A DNA stretch of 14,864 nucleotides from an uncultured Clostridia bacterium (GTDB taxonomy: Bacteria > Bacillota > Clostridia > Christensenellales > Borkfalkiaceae): the NCBI GenBank assembly GCA_934230055.1, contig CAKQEE010000013.1, forward strand, positions 1 to 14,864, written 5' to 3'. Shown here piece after piece: positions 1 to 6,423 of this stretch. A program made the position numbers and the translations under genes. Under the pieces are notes generated by a model. The model searched no databases. It was not told the DNA's origin and saw only the letters and a program-made list of their open reading frames with translations. How positions within the stretch are numbered: position 1 is the first letter of the stretch; each line of letters starts with the position of its first letter.

Positions 1-313
1 CGAAGAGCTTGGTTTTGCCGGAGTACGTTTCGAGGTACGGAACGTGCTGGAAGTAGTTCGCGTCGTAGTCGCCGTTAGCAACCGAGTCGTTCTGAATCGT
101 CCAGTCGAGAACCGCGACTTTCAGGGTGTAGCCCTTTTTCGCGAGTTCGCTTTTAACGACGTTGTTAAGCACTTCCGCGTGCGGTACGTCCGAAGCGCAA
201 ACGTTGATTTCCTTTGCGGAAGACTTGTTTCCGCAGGCTGCGAACGAGCCGAAAGAAAGCGCGGTCACGGCGCAAAGCGCGAGTGAAACTAAAAGTTTGG
301 TGAGTTTTTTCAT
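1..313 (-). CDS. metQ: MetQ/NlpA-family methionine-binding lipoprotein (3' end outside window)
   Basis: Extracytoplasmic substrate-binding lipoprotein that captures methionine and delivers it to MetNI. Only the first 104 codons are present; the gene runs off the left edge. Seen: a positively charged start (MKK), a hydrophobic signal segment at about residues 5-25 and a Cys at 27 within SFAAC, the presumed lipidated residue. The mature part opens with EINVCASDVPHAEVLN and continues with GDYDANYFQHVPYLE, which is the characteristic NlpA/MetQ N-terminal lobe. The start codon overlaps the metI stop as ATGA, and a GGAGATT ribosome site lies inside the end of metI, so the two genes are probably translationally coupled. 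Oddity: Phe at the -3 position of the lipobox is not the usual Leu/Val/Ile. Confidence 0.93.
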   Translation of the reverse strand, partial: MKKLTKLLVSLALCAVTALSFGSFAACGNKSSAKEINVCASDVPHAEVLNNVVKSELAKKGYTLKVAVLDWTIQNDSVANGDYDANYFQHVPYLETYSGKTKLF

Positions 314-981
314 TTTAACAATCTCCTTTTGTCGATTTTTTTTGCTATTATAAGTCCCGCTTCCTGTATAAGCTGAACAATTATTACTACCGCTATTATA
401 AGCACCCAGAAATCCCACGCGCCCATATAGTCGCCCGTATGGCGGGAATAGTACGTGTATATTCCGGAAATCAACCCGCCCGCACCGATATTCCAGGCAA
501 AAGAGGTGTAGCCGAGTATCGTTACCGCAACGACCGCCGTTCCCGTAATCAAAGAAACTTTCGCTTCGGGAATAAGGACTTTGGTCACAAGCTGCAAGTT
601 AGTCGCGCCGAGCGATTTGACCGCTTCGAGTTCGCCTGCGGGAACTTCCGCCAAAGACTGTTCTACCATGCGCGAAACGAATCCGAACGCGCACACGGTA
701 AGGGGAATGAGTATCGTGTACCACTCGCCGGAACCCCTTCCGAACCACGCCCTCGTCCACGGAATGGTTATAACGATAACGATAAGACAGGGAACGGAAC
801 GCAGGATATTTACGATAAGCCCTACAATCGCGTTCAGCCATTTGCACGGCCGCAAACCGTTTTTGCTCGTCACGTTAAGAAGTACGCCCGTAGGAAGTCC
901 CAAAAGATACGCAAACAACGTTGCGAGAACGGTTGCGCCGAGCGTTTCTCCCGTCATTTTCATAATTTCAGCAAAAGTCAT
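310..981 (-). CDS. metI: Methionine ABC transporter permease MetI
   Basis: Inner-membrane permease of the methionine importer; two copies pair with the MetN ATPase. At 223 residues it has the usual family length. Several hydrophobic membrane segments are visible (about residues 13-35, 49-75, 88-103, 145-170 and 190-212). The cytoplasmic EAA loop that docks on MetN is present as EAVKSLGATNLQLVTKVLIP near residues 119-138, followed by a GAGGLISG stretch typical of MetI. The ATG is preceded by GAGGAGGTGA at good spacing. Its first 14 bases overlap the 3' end of metN and its stop overlaps the metQ start, a tightly coupled NIQ operon order. Identification rests on both sequence and context. Confidence 0.95.
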   Translation of the reverse strand: MTFAEIMKMTGETLGATVLATLFAYLLGLPTGVLLNVTSKNGLRPCKWLNAIVGLIVNILRSVPCLIVIVITIPWTRAWFGRGSGEWYTILIPLTVCAFGFVSRMVEQSLAEVPAGELEAVKSLGATNLQLVTKVLIPEAKVSLITGTAVVAVTILGYTSFAWNIGAGGLISGIYTYYSRHTGDYMGAWDFWVLIIAVVIIVQLIQEAGLIIAKKIDKRRLLK

Positions 982-1960
982 CGCCGTTCACCTCCTCGTA
1001 AGCTACGTTCTGCGTGTCGAGATATTTACAGAGTTTTTCTATATCCTCGTCGTAATAGGGGAGGCGGAAAATCACCTGCCCGTATTCTTTGTCGTTTATA
1101 GTTTTCGTTTCCGCGTAGAATACGGAAAGCAGAATGTTACATTCCTGAATGATTTTCGTTATTATCGGTTCGTCCGTCTTTCCGTCGAATATCAGCTTAA
1201 CGAGTTTTTCGCCTTTAACCGCAGAGGCGATTTTGCCCGAATATATAAGCTTTTTGGCAATCGGCTCTTTGGGGGAGAGAAAGACGTCTTGCAAATACCC
1301 TTGAGTAACCACTTTGGAATGGTCTATTATCGCCACCTTATTGCAAATAGCTTCTATAACCGACATCTGGTGCGATATTATGACTACCGTAAGGTTCAGT
1401 TTTTTGTTAAGGTCTTTAAGAAGTTCCAAAATAGACTTCGTCGTTTCGGGATCTAACGCGCTCGTCGCTTCGTCGCATAAAAGTACGCTCGGATCGGTCA
1501 TCAAAGCCCTTGCAATGGCAACTCTTTGTTGCTGTCCGCCGGAAAGCTCCGCGGGGTAACTGTTTATTTTATCTCCGAGTCCGACGGTGTTTAAGAGTTT
1601 GATCGCCTTTTCTCTTCTTTCTTTGTCGTTTGATATCTCGCCCGCCAGCTCCACGTTTTTCAAAACGCTTCTCTGCTGTAAAAGATTAAACTGCTGAAAT
1701 ATCATAGAAACCTTTCTTCTCATTTCGCGGAGAGTGTTTTTGTCCGCGGTCAGAAGGTTTACGCCGTCTATAAGAATTTCTCCCGACGTTGGTTTTTCGA
1801 GCAGGTTAATACATCTTACGAGCGTGGATTTGCCCGCGCCGCTCGTTCCGATAACGCCGTACACGTCCCCGTCTTCTATCGTGATGTTCACGTTGTCCAG
1901 CGCGACGAATTCGCCCTGCTTACCGTTAAAAATTTTGGTAAGGTTTTTTATCTCTATCAT
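968..1960 (-). CDS. metN: Methionine ABC transporter ATP-binding protein MetN
   Basis: Cytoplasmic ATPase that powers methionine import. Seen in the 330 residues: Walker A GTSGAGKST (38-46), Q-loop glutamines near 89-90, ABC signature LSGGQQQRVAIARAL (139-153), Walker B VLLCDEA (159-165), switch His in IISHQM (His197). A C-terminal part from about 253 to the end fits the NIL (ACT-like) domain, which in this family binds methionine and inhibits transport from the inside. The ATG has an AAAGGAG site upstream. It is the first large gene after the Met-rich leader ORF and the terminator at 1981-2015, so its transcription probably depends on passing that terminator. Length and domain order are normal. 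Confidence 0.97.
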   Translation of the reverse strand: MIEIKNLTKIFNGKQGEFVALDNVNITIEDGDVYGVIGTSGAGKSTLVRCINLLEKPTSGEILIDGVNLLTADKNTLREMRRKVSMIFQQFNLLQQRSVLKNVELAGEISNDKERREKAIKLLNTVGLGDKINSYPAELSGGQQQRVAIARALMTDPSVLLCDEATSALDPETTKSILELLKDLNKKLNLTVVIISHQMSVIEAICNKVAIIDHSKVVTQGYLQDVFLSPKEPIAKKLIYSGKIASAVKGEKLVKLIFDGKTDEPIITKIIQECNILLSVFYAETKTINDKEYGQVIFRLPYYDEDIEKLCKYLDTQNVAYEEVNGDDFC

Positions 1961-1980
1961 AAAACTCCTTTTTTTTCTAT

Positions 1981-2015
1981 AAAAAACGGCGGACGCTCAA
2001 AAGCGTTCGCCGTTT
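1981..2015 (-). terminator. Intrinsic terminator in the metNIQ leader (attenuator)
   Basis: On the minus strand the arms 2015-2002 and 1997-1984 form a 14-bp stem (core AACGGCGAACGCT / AGCGTCCGCCGTT) with one A.C mismatch and a UUUG loop. The 3' arm ends in a run of six U (1986-1981). It lies between the small Met-rich ORF and metN, only about 20 nt before the metN start, so it would end transcription before metN. The entire 5' arm can alternatively pair upstream (see the attenuator entry). Confidence 0.85.
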
Positions 2016-2096
2016 AATTCGTGTTAAACAAAATCGAAAAATCGCTTTCAGGCTTTTTTATATGACGAAAGAGTGCGCATCATACACATGCCGCAC
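1999..2096 (-). promoter_or_regulatory. Putative ribosome-mediated attenuator with antiterminator, metNIQ leader
   Basis: Two structures can be drawn by hand on the minus-strand transcript. (1) Antiterminator at 2049-1999: GAAAGCG (2049-2043) with CGCUUUU (2005-1999), UUCG (2038-2035) with CGAA (2009-2006), and UUGUUUAA (2031-2024) with UUAAACGG (2017-2010), around a CACGAA loop. The 3' side is 19 contiguous paired bases and includes the complete 5' arm of the terminator, so the two are mutually exclusive. Its 5' strand begins inside the UGA stop of the small ORF. (2) A hairpin over the Met codons, GUGCG[G]CAU / AUGCGCAC (2096-2088 with 2080-2073). Inference: a ribosome stalled at Met codons leaves the antiterminator free (genes on), while one that reaches UGA blocks it (terminator forms, genes off). 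Confidence 0.75.
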
Positions 2097-2137
2097 ATCA
2101 TCATATCAACGCTCGCCTTTACGAAAGCAGATTGCAT
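2048..2137 (-). CDS. Methionine-rich leader peptide of metNIQ (29 aa)
   Basis: A 29-codon ORF with an excellent start: AAGGAG, seven bases, then ATG. Seven of 29 residues are Met, six of them inside the nine-residue block MMMCGMCMM (codons 12-20), which also has two Cys. The rest, MQSAFVKASVD before and RTLSSYKKA after, is unremarkable. It sits about 20 nt downstream of a strong promoter and upstream of the terminator/antiterminator pair, in the methionine importer operon. Clustered codons for the amino acid that the operon handles are the hallmark of attenuation leader peptides such as those of his, trp and thr operons. The role is inferred. The alternative is a small functional metal- or redox-related peptide, which the fit of the stop codon to the antiterminator makes less likely. 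Confidence 0.8.
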   Translation of the reverse strand: MQSAFVKASVDMMMCGMCMMRTLSSYKKA

Positions 2138-2165
2138 CTTCGTTCTCCTTGCCTTTTATGTTGGT

Positions 2166-2195
2166 AGTATACGATATTAAAACGTCTGTTGTCAA
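2166..2195 (-). promoter_or_regulatory. Promoter of the metNIQ leader
   Basis: Minus-strand -35 box TTGACA (2195-2190, perfect consensus), 18-bp spacer, -10 box TATACT (2171-2166, five of six). The predicted start near 2159 puts the AAGGAG of the leader ORF about ten bases into the transcript and gives a leader of roughly 200 nt before metN. Upstream (2196-2256) is only an A/T-rich stretch shared with the divergent arsR promoter. Confidence 0.85.
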
Positions 2196-2256
2196 CGATA
2201 TTGCCGCCGCTTTTTAAAATTTTTTTAATTTTTTTCTTTTTCGCCGTTAAAAATTC

Positions 2257-2286
2257 TTGACAACTCCCCTGCGTAAAGCATATAAT
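2257..2286 (+). promoter_or_regulatory. Promoter of the arsR-type repressor gene
   Basis: TTGACA (2257-2262) and TATAAT (2281-2286), both perfect sigma-70/SigA consensus, with an 18-bp spacer. The predicted start near 2293 falls inside the palindrome at 2291-2322, as expected for an auto-repressed gene. Confidence 0.88.
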
Positions 2287-2290
2287 ACTA

Positions 2291-2322
2291 TTGAACATTT
2301 GAAGAAGCGTTCAATCGTTCAA
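2291..2322 (+). promoter_or_regulatory. Operator palindrome for the ArsR/SmtB repressor
   Basis: A nested inverted repeat: TTGAAC-N2-TTGAA-N6-TTCAA-N2-GTTCAA, perfectly symmetric in the named bases. It covers the predicted transcription start of the repressor gene. TGAA/TTCA half-sites are the known core of ArsR/SmtB operators. The 11-mer TTGAACGATTG (seen here on the minus strand) recurs on the plus strand at 2845-2855 upstream of the HMA gene, so one repressor probably controls both transcripts. Confidence 0.75.
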
Positions 2323-2377
2323 GTGAAATCGCGATAAACTCGCGGTATAAGAAATCATTTTAAAGGAAGGTTGCGGT

Positions 2378-2731
2378 ATGGAAGTGAAAACGAGCGGCGA
2401 AAAGAATTTTTCGGGCGCGGCAGAAGAAATACGCGCGGCGATGCCTTCCGAAGAGGTGATAGAAGGGCTTGCGGAACTTTTTAAGACTTTCGGGGACGGA
2501 ACGCGCGCAAAGATATTAAGCTGTTTGCAGATAAAACCCCTTTGCGTTATGGAAATTGCGGAAGTTCTTAATATGAGTATGTCCGCGGTTTCACATCAGC
2601 TTCGCGTGTTGCGCGCGGCAAAGCTCGTTAAAGGTAAAAAAGAGGGCAAAGAAGTTCTTTATTCTCTCGACGACGACCATATTACCAAAATGATGGAGTT
2701 CGGTATTTCTCACGTCAACGAGGACAGATAG
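2378..2731 (+). CDS. ArsR/SmtB-family metal-sensing repressor (Zn/Cd type)
   Basis: Winged-helix DNA-binding repressor of 117 residues that releases DNA when it binds metal. The helix-turn-helix is LCVMEIAEVLNMSMSAVSHQ followed by LRVLRAAKLVKGKKEGKEVLYSL (recognition helix and wing). A full alpha-5 zinc site is visible: D99, H101, H112 and E115, with the D-x-H-x10-H-x2-E spacing of SmtB/CzrA. The alpha-3 region holds one Cys (C56) in PLCVMEIA, not the CxC of CadC, which argues for Zn/Co sensing over a pure CadC-type thiolate site. The start has AAGGAAGG upstream. Next come an HMA protein and a P1B-2 ATPase, the expected targets. A general symbol is not assigned because czrA, smtB and cadC types overlap. 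Confidence 0.93.
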   Translation: MEVKTSGEKNFSGAAEEIRAAMPSEEVIEGLAELFKTFGDGTRAKILSCLQIKPLCVMEIAEVLNMSMSAVSHQLRVLRAAKLVKGKKEGKEVLYSLDDDHITKMMEFGISHVNEDR

Positions 2732-2808
2732 AAAAATTCGGCGAAGAACGCAAAATTTTTGCGCGGACAGTAAAAAATATATTTATTCGGTAAAAACTAT
2801 TATAATCG

Positions 2809-2830
2809 GACAGGATAAAACCTGTCTTTT
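2809..2830 (+). terminator. Possible short terminator after the repressor gene
   Basis: GACAGG (2809-2814), ATAAAA loop, CCTGTC (2821-2826), then TTTT. A six-bp stem with a short U-run is a weak terminator. A TATAAT box at 2801-2806 just before it has no good -35, so the promoter of the downstream HMA gene is not clearly placed. Confidence 0.5.
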
Positions 2831-2844
2831 AATAAGAAGCAAAG

Positions 2845-2860
2845 TTGAACGATTGTTCAA
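2845..2860 (+). promoter_or_regulatory. Second ArsR-type operator upstream of the HMA/ATPase genes
   Basis: Perfect palindrome TTGAAC-GATT-GTTCAA, followed by another TTCAA half-site at 2872-2876. It shares TTGAACGATTG with the reverse strand of the repressor's own operator. The position about 80 bp upstream of the HMA gene suggests separate metal-controlled transcription of the efflux genes. Confidence 0.7.
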
Positions 2861-2941
2861 TAATGTAACTATTCAAGCGATAAAAAGAAAAAAAGAAACC
2901 GTATCGCGCGAGAAAAGGGCGAGGCGGAAAAAGGAGACGTT

Positions 2942-3160
2942 ATGAAAAAGGTATATAAGTTAGAAGATCTGGATTGCGCGAACTGCGCCGCGAAAATGGA
3001 ATGCGCCATAGCTAAATTAGACGGCGTAAATTCTGCTTCCGTAAACTTCATTATGCAGAAAATGACCGTCGATATAGACGAAACGCGCGAAAAAGAGATT
3101 GTGGACGAAATAGTCGGAGTTTGCAAAAAAATAGAACCCGATTGCAGAATTATAAGATAA
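2942..3160 (+). CDS. Free-standing HMA (heavy-metal-associated) domain protein
   Basis: A 72-residue protein that is a single ferredoxin-like HMA domain. The metal-binding CxxC is C12-A-N-C15 in LEDLDCANCAAKMECAI, followed by LDGVNSASVNFIMQKMTVDI, close to the N-terminal domain of Cd/Zn-transporting ATPases rather than to copper chaperones (which usually have GMTCxxC). It carries two further Cys near the C-terminus (in VCKKIEPDC). The start has AAAGGAGACGTT before the ATG. The ATPase gene begins 34 bp downstream and lacks this domain, so the protein probably supplies metal to it or acts as its detached regulatory domain. Confidence 0.9.
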   Translation: MKKVYKLEDLDCANCAAKMECAIAKLDGVNSASVNFIMQKMTVDIDETREKEIVDEIVGVCKKIEPDCRIIR

Positions 3161-3194
3161 TTTTATAAATTTTACAGAAAGAGGAAAAGCAGTT

Positions 3195-5102
3195 ATGGTA
3201 AAGTTATCCCGAAGGCAAAAGAAAAACCTTGCGAGAATAATAATTTCGCTCGCGTTGTTTTTCGCTATACTGATACCCGATAAAATTTCAGACCTATCTT
3301 CCGTAATCGGCGGGGGATACGGCTGGGTGCTTCCGTTCGCGCTTTATCTTACGGTATATGTTATAATAGGATACGACGTTTTGTGGCGCGCGGCGAGAAA
3401 TATCGCGCACGGGCAGGTTTTCGACGAAAATTTTTTGATGTGCGTGGCTACCTTGGGCGCGTTCGGGCTTGCTGTTTATCTCGGCGCGACGGGGCAAAAA
3501 GCGGAAGGCTTCGACGAGGCTTGCGCCGTTCTCATATTCTATCAGGTAGGCGAATTTTTCCAGAACTACGCCACCGAAAAATCGCGCAAGTCCATTTCTT
3601 CGCTTATGGATATACGCCCCGACTACGCTAACGTTATAAGAGACGGCGAAGTGGTTACGGTAGATCCCTCCGAGGTAGAGGTCGGGGAAGCGATAGCGGT
3701 GAACGCGGGCGAAAAAATTCCGCTCGACGGAACGGTTATAAAAGGTGAAACGAATATAGACACCCGCGCGCTTACGGGCGAATCTTTGCCGAGAGACGTA
3801 AAAGAGGGCGAAACGGTTATCAGCGGCACCCTTAATCTTACTTCACGCATAGAGGTAAGGGTGGAAAAGGCGTTTTACGATTCCACCGTTACAAAAATTC
3901 TCGACCTTGTGGAAAACGCTTCCGCAAGCAAATCCAAAGCGGAAAACTTTATAACCAAATTCGCAAGAATTTATACGCCTATAATCGTATTTTCCGCACT
4001 TGCGCTCGCCCTTATACCGAGTTTTATTACGGGCGAATGGCAAACGTGGATATACAGGGCGTTGAGCTTCCTCGTGGTGTCGTGTCCGTGTGCGCTCGTT
4101 ATATCGGTGCCTCTTTCCTTCTTTGCCGGACTCGGCGCGGCTTCCTCGCACGGGATACTTATAAAAGGCAGCAATTACCTTGAAAAAATAAACAAGGCGA
4201 ACATCTTCGTTTTCGATAAAACGGGAACGCTTACGAAGGGCAACTTTGCGGTAACGGCAGCTTTCCCGGAGGAAAGAGAAGAAGAGATTTTGCGCCTTGC
4301 GAGCATTGCGGAAAACGGTTCCGGACACCCGATAGCAAAATCTATCGCGGCTAAATACGGCAAGCCTGCGGAAGGCGGTTATTCTCTTACCAACATTGCG
4401 GGAGAGGGCGTTATCGCGGAAAAAGAGGGCGAAAAAATTTTCTGCGGCAACGAAAAGTTGATGAAAAGAGCGGGCGCGGAATGTGCCAAGCCCGAGGGCG
4501 TAGGCACCGTGGTATACGTTGCGAAAAACGGCGAATTTATAGGCTCGCTTCTCATTGCGGACGAAATTAAAGAAGAAACCGCGGAAGTGATAAAGGAGCT
4601 TAACGCTTCGGGCGCGAAAACCTTTATGCTGACGGGAGATAACGAAGAAATAGCGAAAAGCGTTGCGTTAAAAGCGGGGCTTTCGGGATATAAAGCTTCT
4701 CTTTTGCCGCAAGATAAAGTGGACGAAGTGGAAAAAATGTTCAGGGAAAAGAGCGAAAAAGACGTTCTGTGCTTCGTCGGCGACGGCATAAACGACGCGC
4801 CCGTATTAACCCGTGCGGACGTGGGCGTGGCTATGGGCGGCGTCGGGAGCGACGCGGCGATAGAGGCGGCGGACGTTGTGCTTATGAAAGACGACCTGCG
4901 CGGAATCGCAAAGTGCAAAAAGGTAGCCAAAAAGACCATGCGGGTAGTCTCGGAAAACATAATTTTCTCCCTTGCCGTTAAGGCGGCGATACTTATTCTT
5001 TCCGCGGTCGGCATAGCTAATATGTGGATAGCGGTGTTCGGCGACGTGGGCGTTGCGTTTGTCGCGATACTCAACGCCATGCGCGTGGGAAAAAAAGATT
5101 AA
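3195..5102 (+). CDS. P1B-2-type Zn/Cd/Pb-exporting ATPase without N-terminal HMA domain
   Basis: Membrane ATPase of 635 residues that pumps Zn(II)/Cd(II) out of the cell. In order: two or more N-terminal membrane helices, actuator TGES (194-197), membrane CPC (C297-P-C299), phosphorylation site DKTGTLT with D341, the HP dyad of the nucleotide domain (H378-P379, in GSGHPIA), TGDN (480-483), GDGINDAP (529-536). Near the end come N588-x7-K596 and D617-x-G619, the signature of P1B-2 (Zn/Cd/Pb) pumps as opposed to copper pumps. No CxxC metal-binding domain precedes the membrane part; that domain is the separate gene just upstream. The ATG has AGAGGA before it. The repressor and operators nearby fit metal-induced expression. 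Gene names cadA/zntA/ziaA are all used for this group. Confidence 0.95.
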   Translation: MVKLSRRQKKNLARIIISLALFFAILIPDKISDLSSVIGGGYGWVLPFALYLTVYVIIGYDVLWRAARNIAHGQVFDENFLMCVATLGAFGLAVYLGATGQKAEGFDEACAVLIFYQVGEFFQNYATEKSRKSISSLMDIRPDYANVIRDGEVVTVDPSEVEVGEAIAVNAGEKIPLDGTVIKGETNIDTRALTGESLPRDVKEGETVISGTLNLTSRIEVRVEKAFYDSTVTKILDLVENASASKSKAENFITKFARIYTPIIVFSALALALIPSFITGEWQTWIYRALSFLVVSCPCALVISVPLSFFAGLGAASSHGILIKGSNYLEKINKANIFVFDKTGTLTKGNFAVTAAFPEEREEEILRLASIAENGSGHPIAKSIAAKYGKPAEGGYSLTNIAGEGVIAEKEGEKIFCGNEKLMKRAGAECAKPEGVGTVVYVAKNGEFIGSLLIADEIKEETAEVIKELNASGAKTFMLTGDNEEIAKSVALKAGLSGYKASLLPQDKVDEVEKMFREKSEKDVLCFVGDGINDAPVLTRADVGVAMGGVGSDAAIEAADVVLMKDDLRGIAKCKKVAKKTMRVVSENIIFSLAVKAAILILSAVGIANMWIAVFGDVGVAFVAILNAMRVGKKD

Positions 5103-5147
5103 ACCTTAATATAAACGGGTTGATAATTAAGAATTAAAACGAATACG

Positions 5148-5195
5148 CGGCTTCGACACTTCCCGAAAAGGGGGGACCGAAGCCGTTTTTCTTTT
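5148..5195 (+). terminator. Intrinsic terminator of the metal-efflux operon
   Basis: CGGCTTCG (5148-5155) pairs with CGAAGCCG (5178-5185); an inner CCC/GGG pairing around GAAAA lengthens it. It is followed by GTTTTTCTTTTT. Located about 45 bp after the ATPase stop. Confidence 0.88.
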
Positions 5196-5222
5196 TCCGC
5201 GAAAAAGAACCTGCCGATACGG

Positions 5223-5251
5223 TTGCAAAATTCTGCGGTAAATGATAAAAT
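5223..5251 (+). promoter_or_regulatory. Promoter of holA
   Basis: TTGCAA (5223-5228), 17-bp spacer, TAAAAT (5246-5251). It lies between the preceding terminator and the holA start, giving a short leader of about 30 nt. Confidence 0.7.
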
Positions 5252-5286
5252 AGTATCGAAAACAAGCTTGAAATGAGGTGTGACTT

Positions 5287-6255
5287 TTGAAGTTTACGGA
5301 ATTTAAAAACGCTTTGGAGGGCGGAAAAGATTTTTCCGTCGTTCAGATTGCGGGCGAGGACGCGTTTTTTCGCGAGCGCGCGGCGACGCTGTTAAAAAAC
5401 AGGTTCGTTACGGAGCCTGTGGTAAACGCCGCTTCCTTCGACGGCGGAAGCTTTTCTATGCAAGAGCTTTTGTCCTCTCTTTCCGCATACCCTTTTATGA
5501 GCGAAAAAAGGCTTACCCTTATCCGCGAGTTTTATCCCAAGGCGGAAACTCTGAAAAAAGACCTTAAAAAATATCTCGAAAACCCCTCCGCGGATTCACT
5601 TTTTCTTATCGTGAACGAAAAGCCGTGCGAGGCTTTGAATAAATTCAAATCGGTAGAACAGGTGGACTGCGGCAAGGCGGATTTATCTGTGATAGTGCGT
5701 TGGATTCGCGGGCGAGCGGGCGAGGACGGCGTGAGCATAGACGGCGAAACGGCGGGGCTTATCGCGGAATTTTGCCAGTCGGACATGACGCGCATAAAGT
5801 GCGAAACGGAAAAGCTTATAGATTATCTCGGTGAAAAAGGAACGATAACGCGCGAGTTGGTGGAAGAAAACGTTAATAAGTCCTCCGAATATAAAATATA
5901 CGAAATGACCGACTGCATAGCGAAAAAGAATTTCGACGTGGCTATGGAAATTATTACCGATATGCTCGGCAAGGGCGAGCCGCCGCAAAAGCTCCTCGTT
6001 TCCGTTTATAATTATTTCCGAAAGCTTTTGATGGTGGCTATCTCCGATATGTCGCCCGCGACAACGGGGAGCCTTCTCGGAATGAAAGAATACGCCGTTA
6101 AAAAGACCAAAGAGCAGGCGGCAAGATTTAAGATGCGTTCCTTAAAAAAAGCGGTGGACGAGCTTTCCGAAGCGGATTACCGCATAAAAAGCGGCAGGGG
6201 CGAAGCGGACGAGCTTATGTGGCTAACGGTTTTTAAGATAATGACGGAATCGTGA
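5287..6255 (+). CDS. holA: DNA polymerase III delta subunit
   Basis: Clamp-loader subunit that opens the sliding clamp and loads it on DNA. The 322-residue product has the family length and pattern: N-terminal AAA-like fold starting KFTEFKNALEGG, the YPFMSEKRLTLIREFY segment near residue 68, KSSEYKIYEMTDCIAKKNFDVAM in the middle, and a helical collar ending YRIKSGRGEADELMWLTVFKIM. The start is TTG, chosen because GAGGTG sits six to seven bases upstream and the only nearby ATG (5273) is out of frame and closes after five codons. It has its own promoter and terminator, so it is probably a single-gene transcript. Bacterial HolA is weakly conserved, so the call relies on overall pattern. Confidence 0.88.
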   Translation: MKFTEFKNALEGGKDFSVVQIAGEDAFFRERAATLLKNRFVTEPVVNAASFDGGSFSMQELLSSLSAYPFMSEKRLTLIREFYPKAETLKKDLKKYLENPSADSLFLIVNEKPCEALNKFKSVEQVDCGKADLSVIVRWIRGRAGEDGVSIDGETAGLIAEFCQSDMTRIKCETEKLIDYLGEKGTITRELVEENVNKSSEYKIYEMTDCIAKKNFDVAMEIITDMLGKGEPPQKLLVSVYNYFRKLLMVAISDMSPATTGSLLGMKEYAVKKTKEQAARFKMRSLKKAVDELSEADYRIKSGRGEADELMWLTVFKIMTES

Positions 6256-6280
6256 ATATTTGCTCGAGCGGGCAGCGGTA

Positions 6281-6312
6281 AGAGAAGCGGCGGCGCGGCT
6301 TCTCTTTTTTTT
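6281..6312 (+). terminator. Intrinsic terminator after holA
   Basis: AGAGAAGC (6281-6288), GC-rich loop, GCTTCTCT (6298-6305), followed by a run of T to 6312. Perfect 8-bp stem. Confidence 0.9.
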
Positions 6313-6357
6313 AAGCGAAAAAATTTTAAAAGAGCGAAAATTATAACTTTTTTCTTG

Positions 6358-6386
6358 TTGCAATTAGCATTAAAAGGTGCTACAAT
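6358..6386 (+). promoter_or_regulatory. Promoter of the cdaA transcript
   Basis: TTGCAA (6358-6363), 17-bp spacer, TACAAT (6381-6386). The predicted start near 6393 leaves a long leader of about 175 nt, which contains the tandem repeats at 6424-6540. Confidence 0.8.
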
Positions 6387-6423
6387 GTATATGTGGAAAG
6401 TTTGGATTTGCGTTAGATTGCGC

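Noticed and set aside
439..1456. Long plus-strand open frames opposite metI and metN
   Set aside because: Arg/Tyr/Phe-rich translations with no domains, antisense to clearly identified genes; they arise from codon bias.
1961..2165. SAM riboswitch or methionine T-box in the metNIQ leader
   Set aside because: No kink-turn/AUACCAGAG-type SAM-I pieces and no T-box sequence (UGGNACCGCG) are present; the leader is occupied by the small ORF and the two alternative hairpins.
2801..2806. TATAAT as the promoter -10 of the HMA gene
   Set aside because: No acceptable -35 at 16-18 bp upstream (TATATT at best), and the start would fall inside the short hairpin; left unassigned.
4379..5080. 233-codon open frame on the minus strand inside the metal ATPase gene
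   Set aside because: Ser/Ala/Thr-rich shadow of the ATPase gene, with no family motif and no sensible start context.
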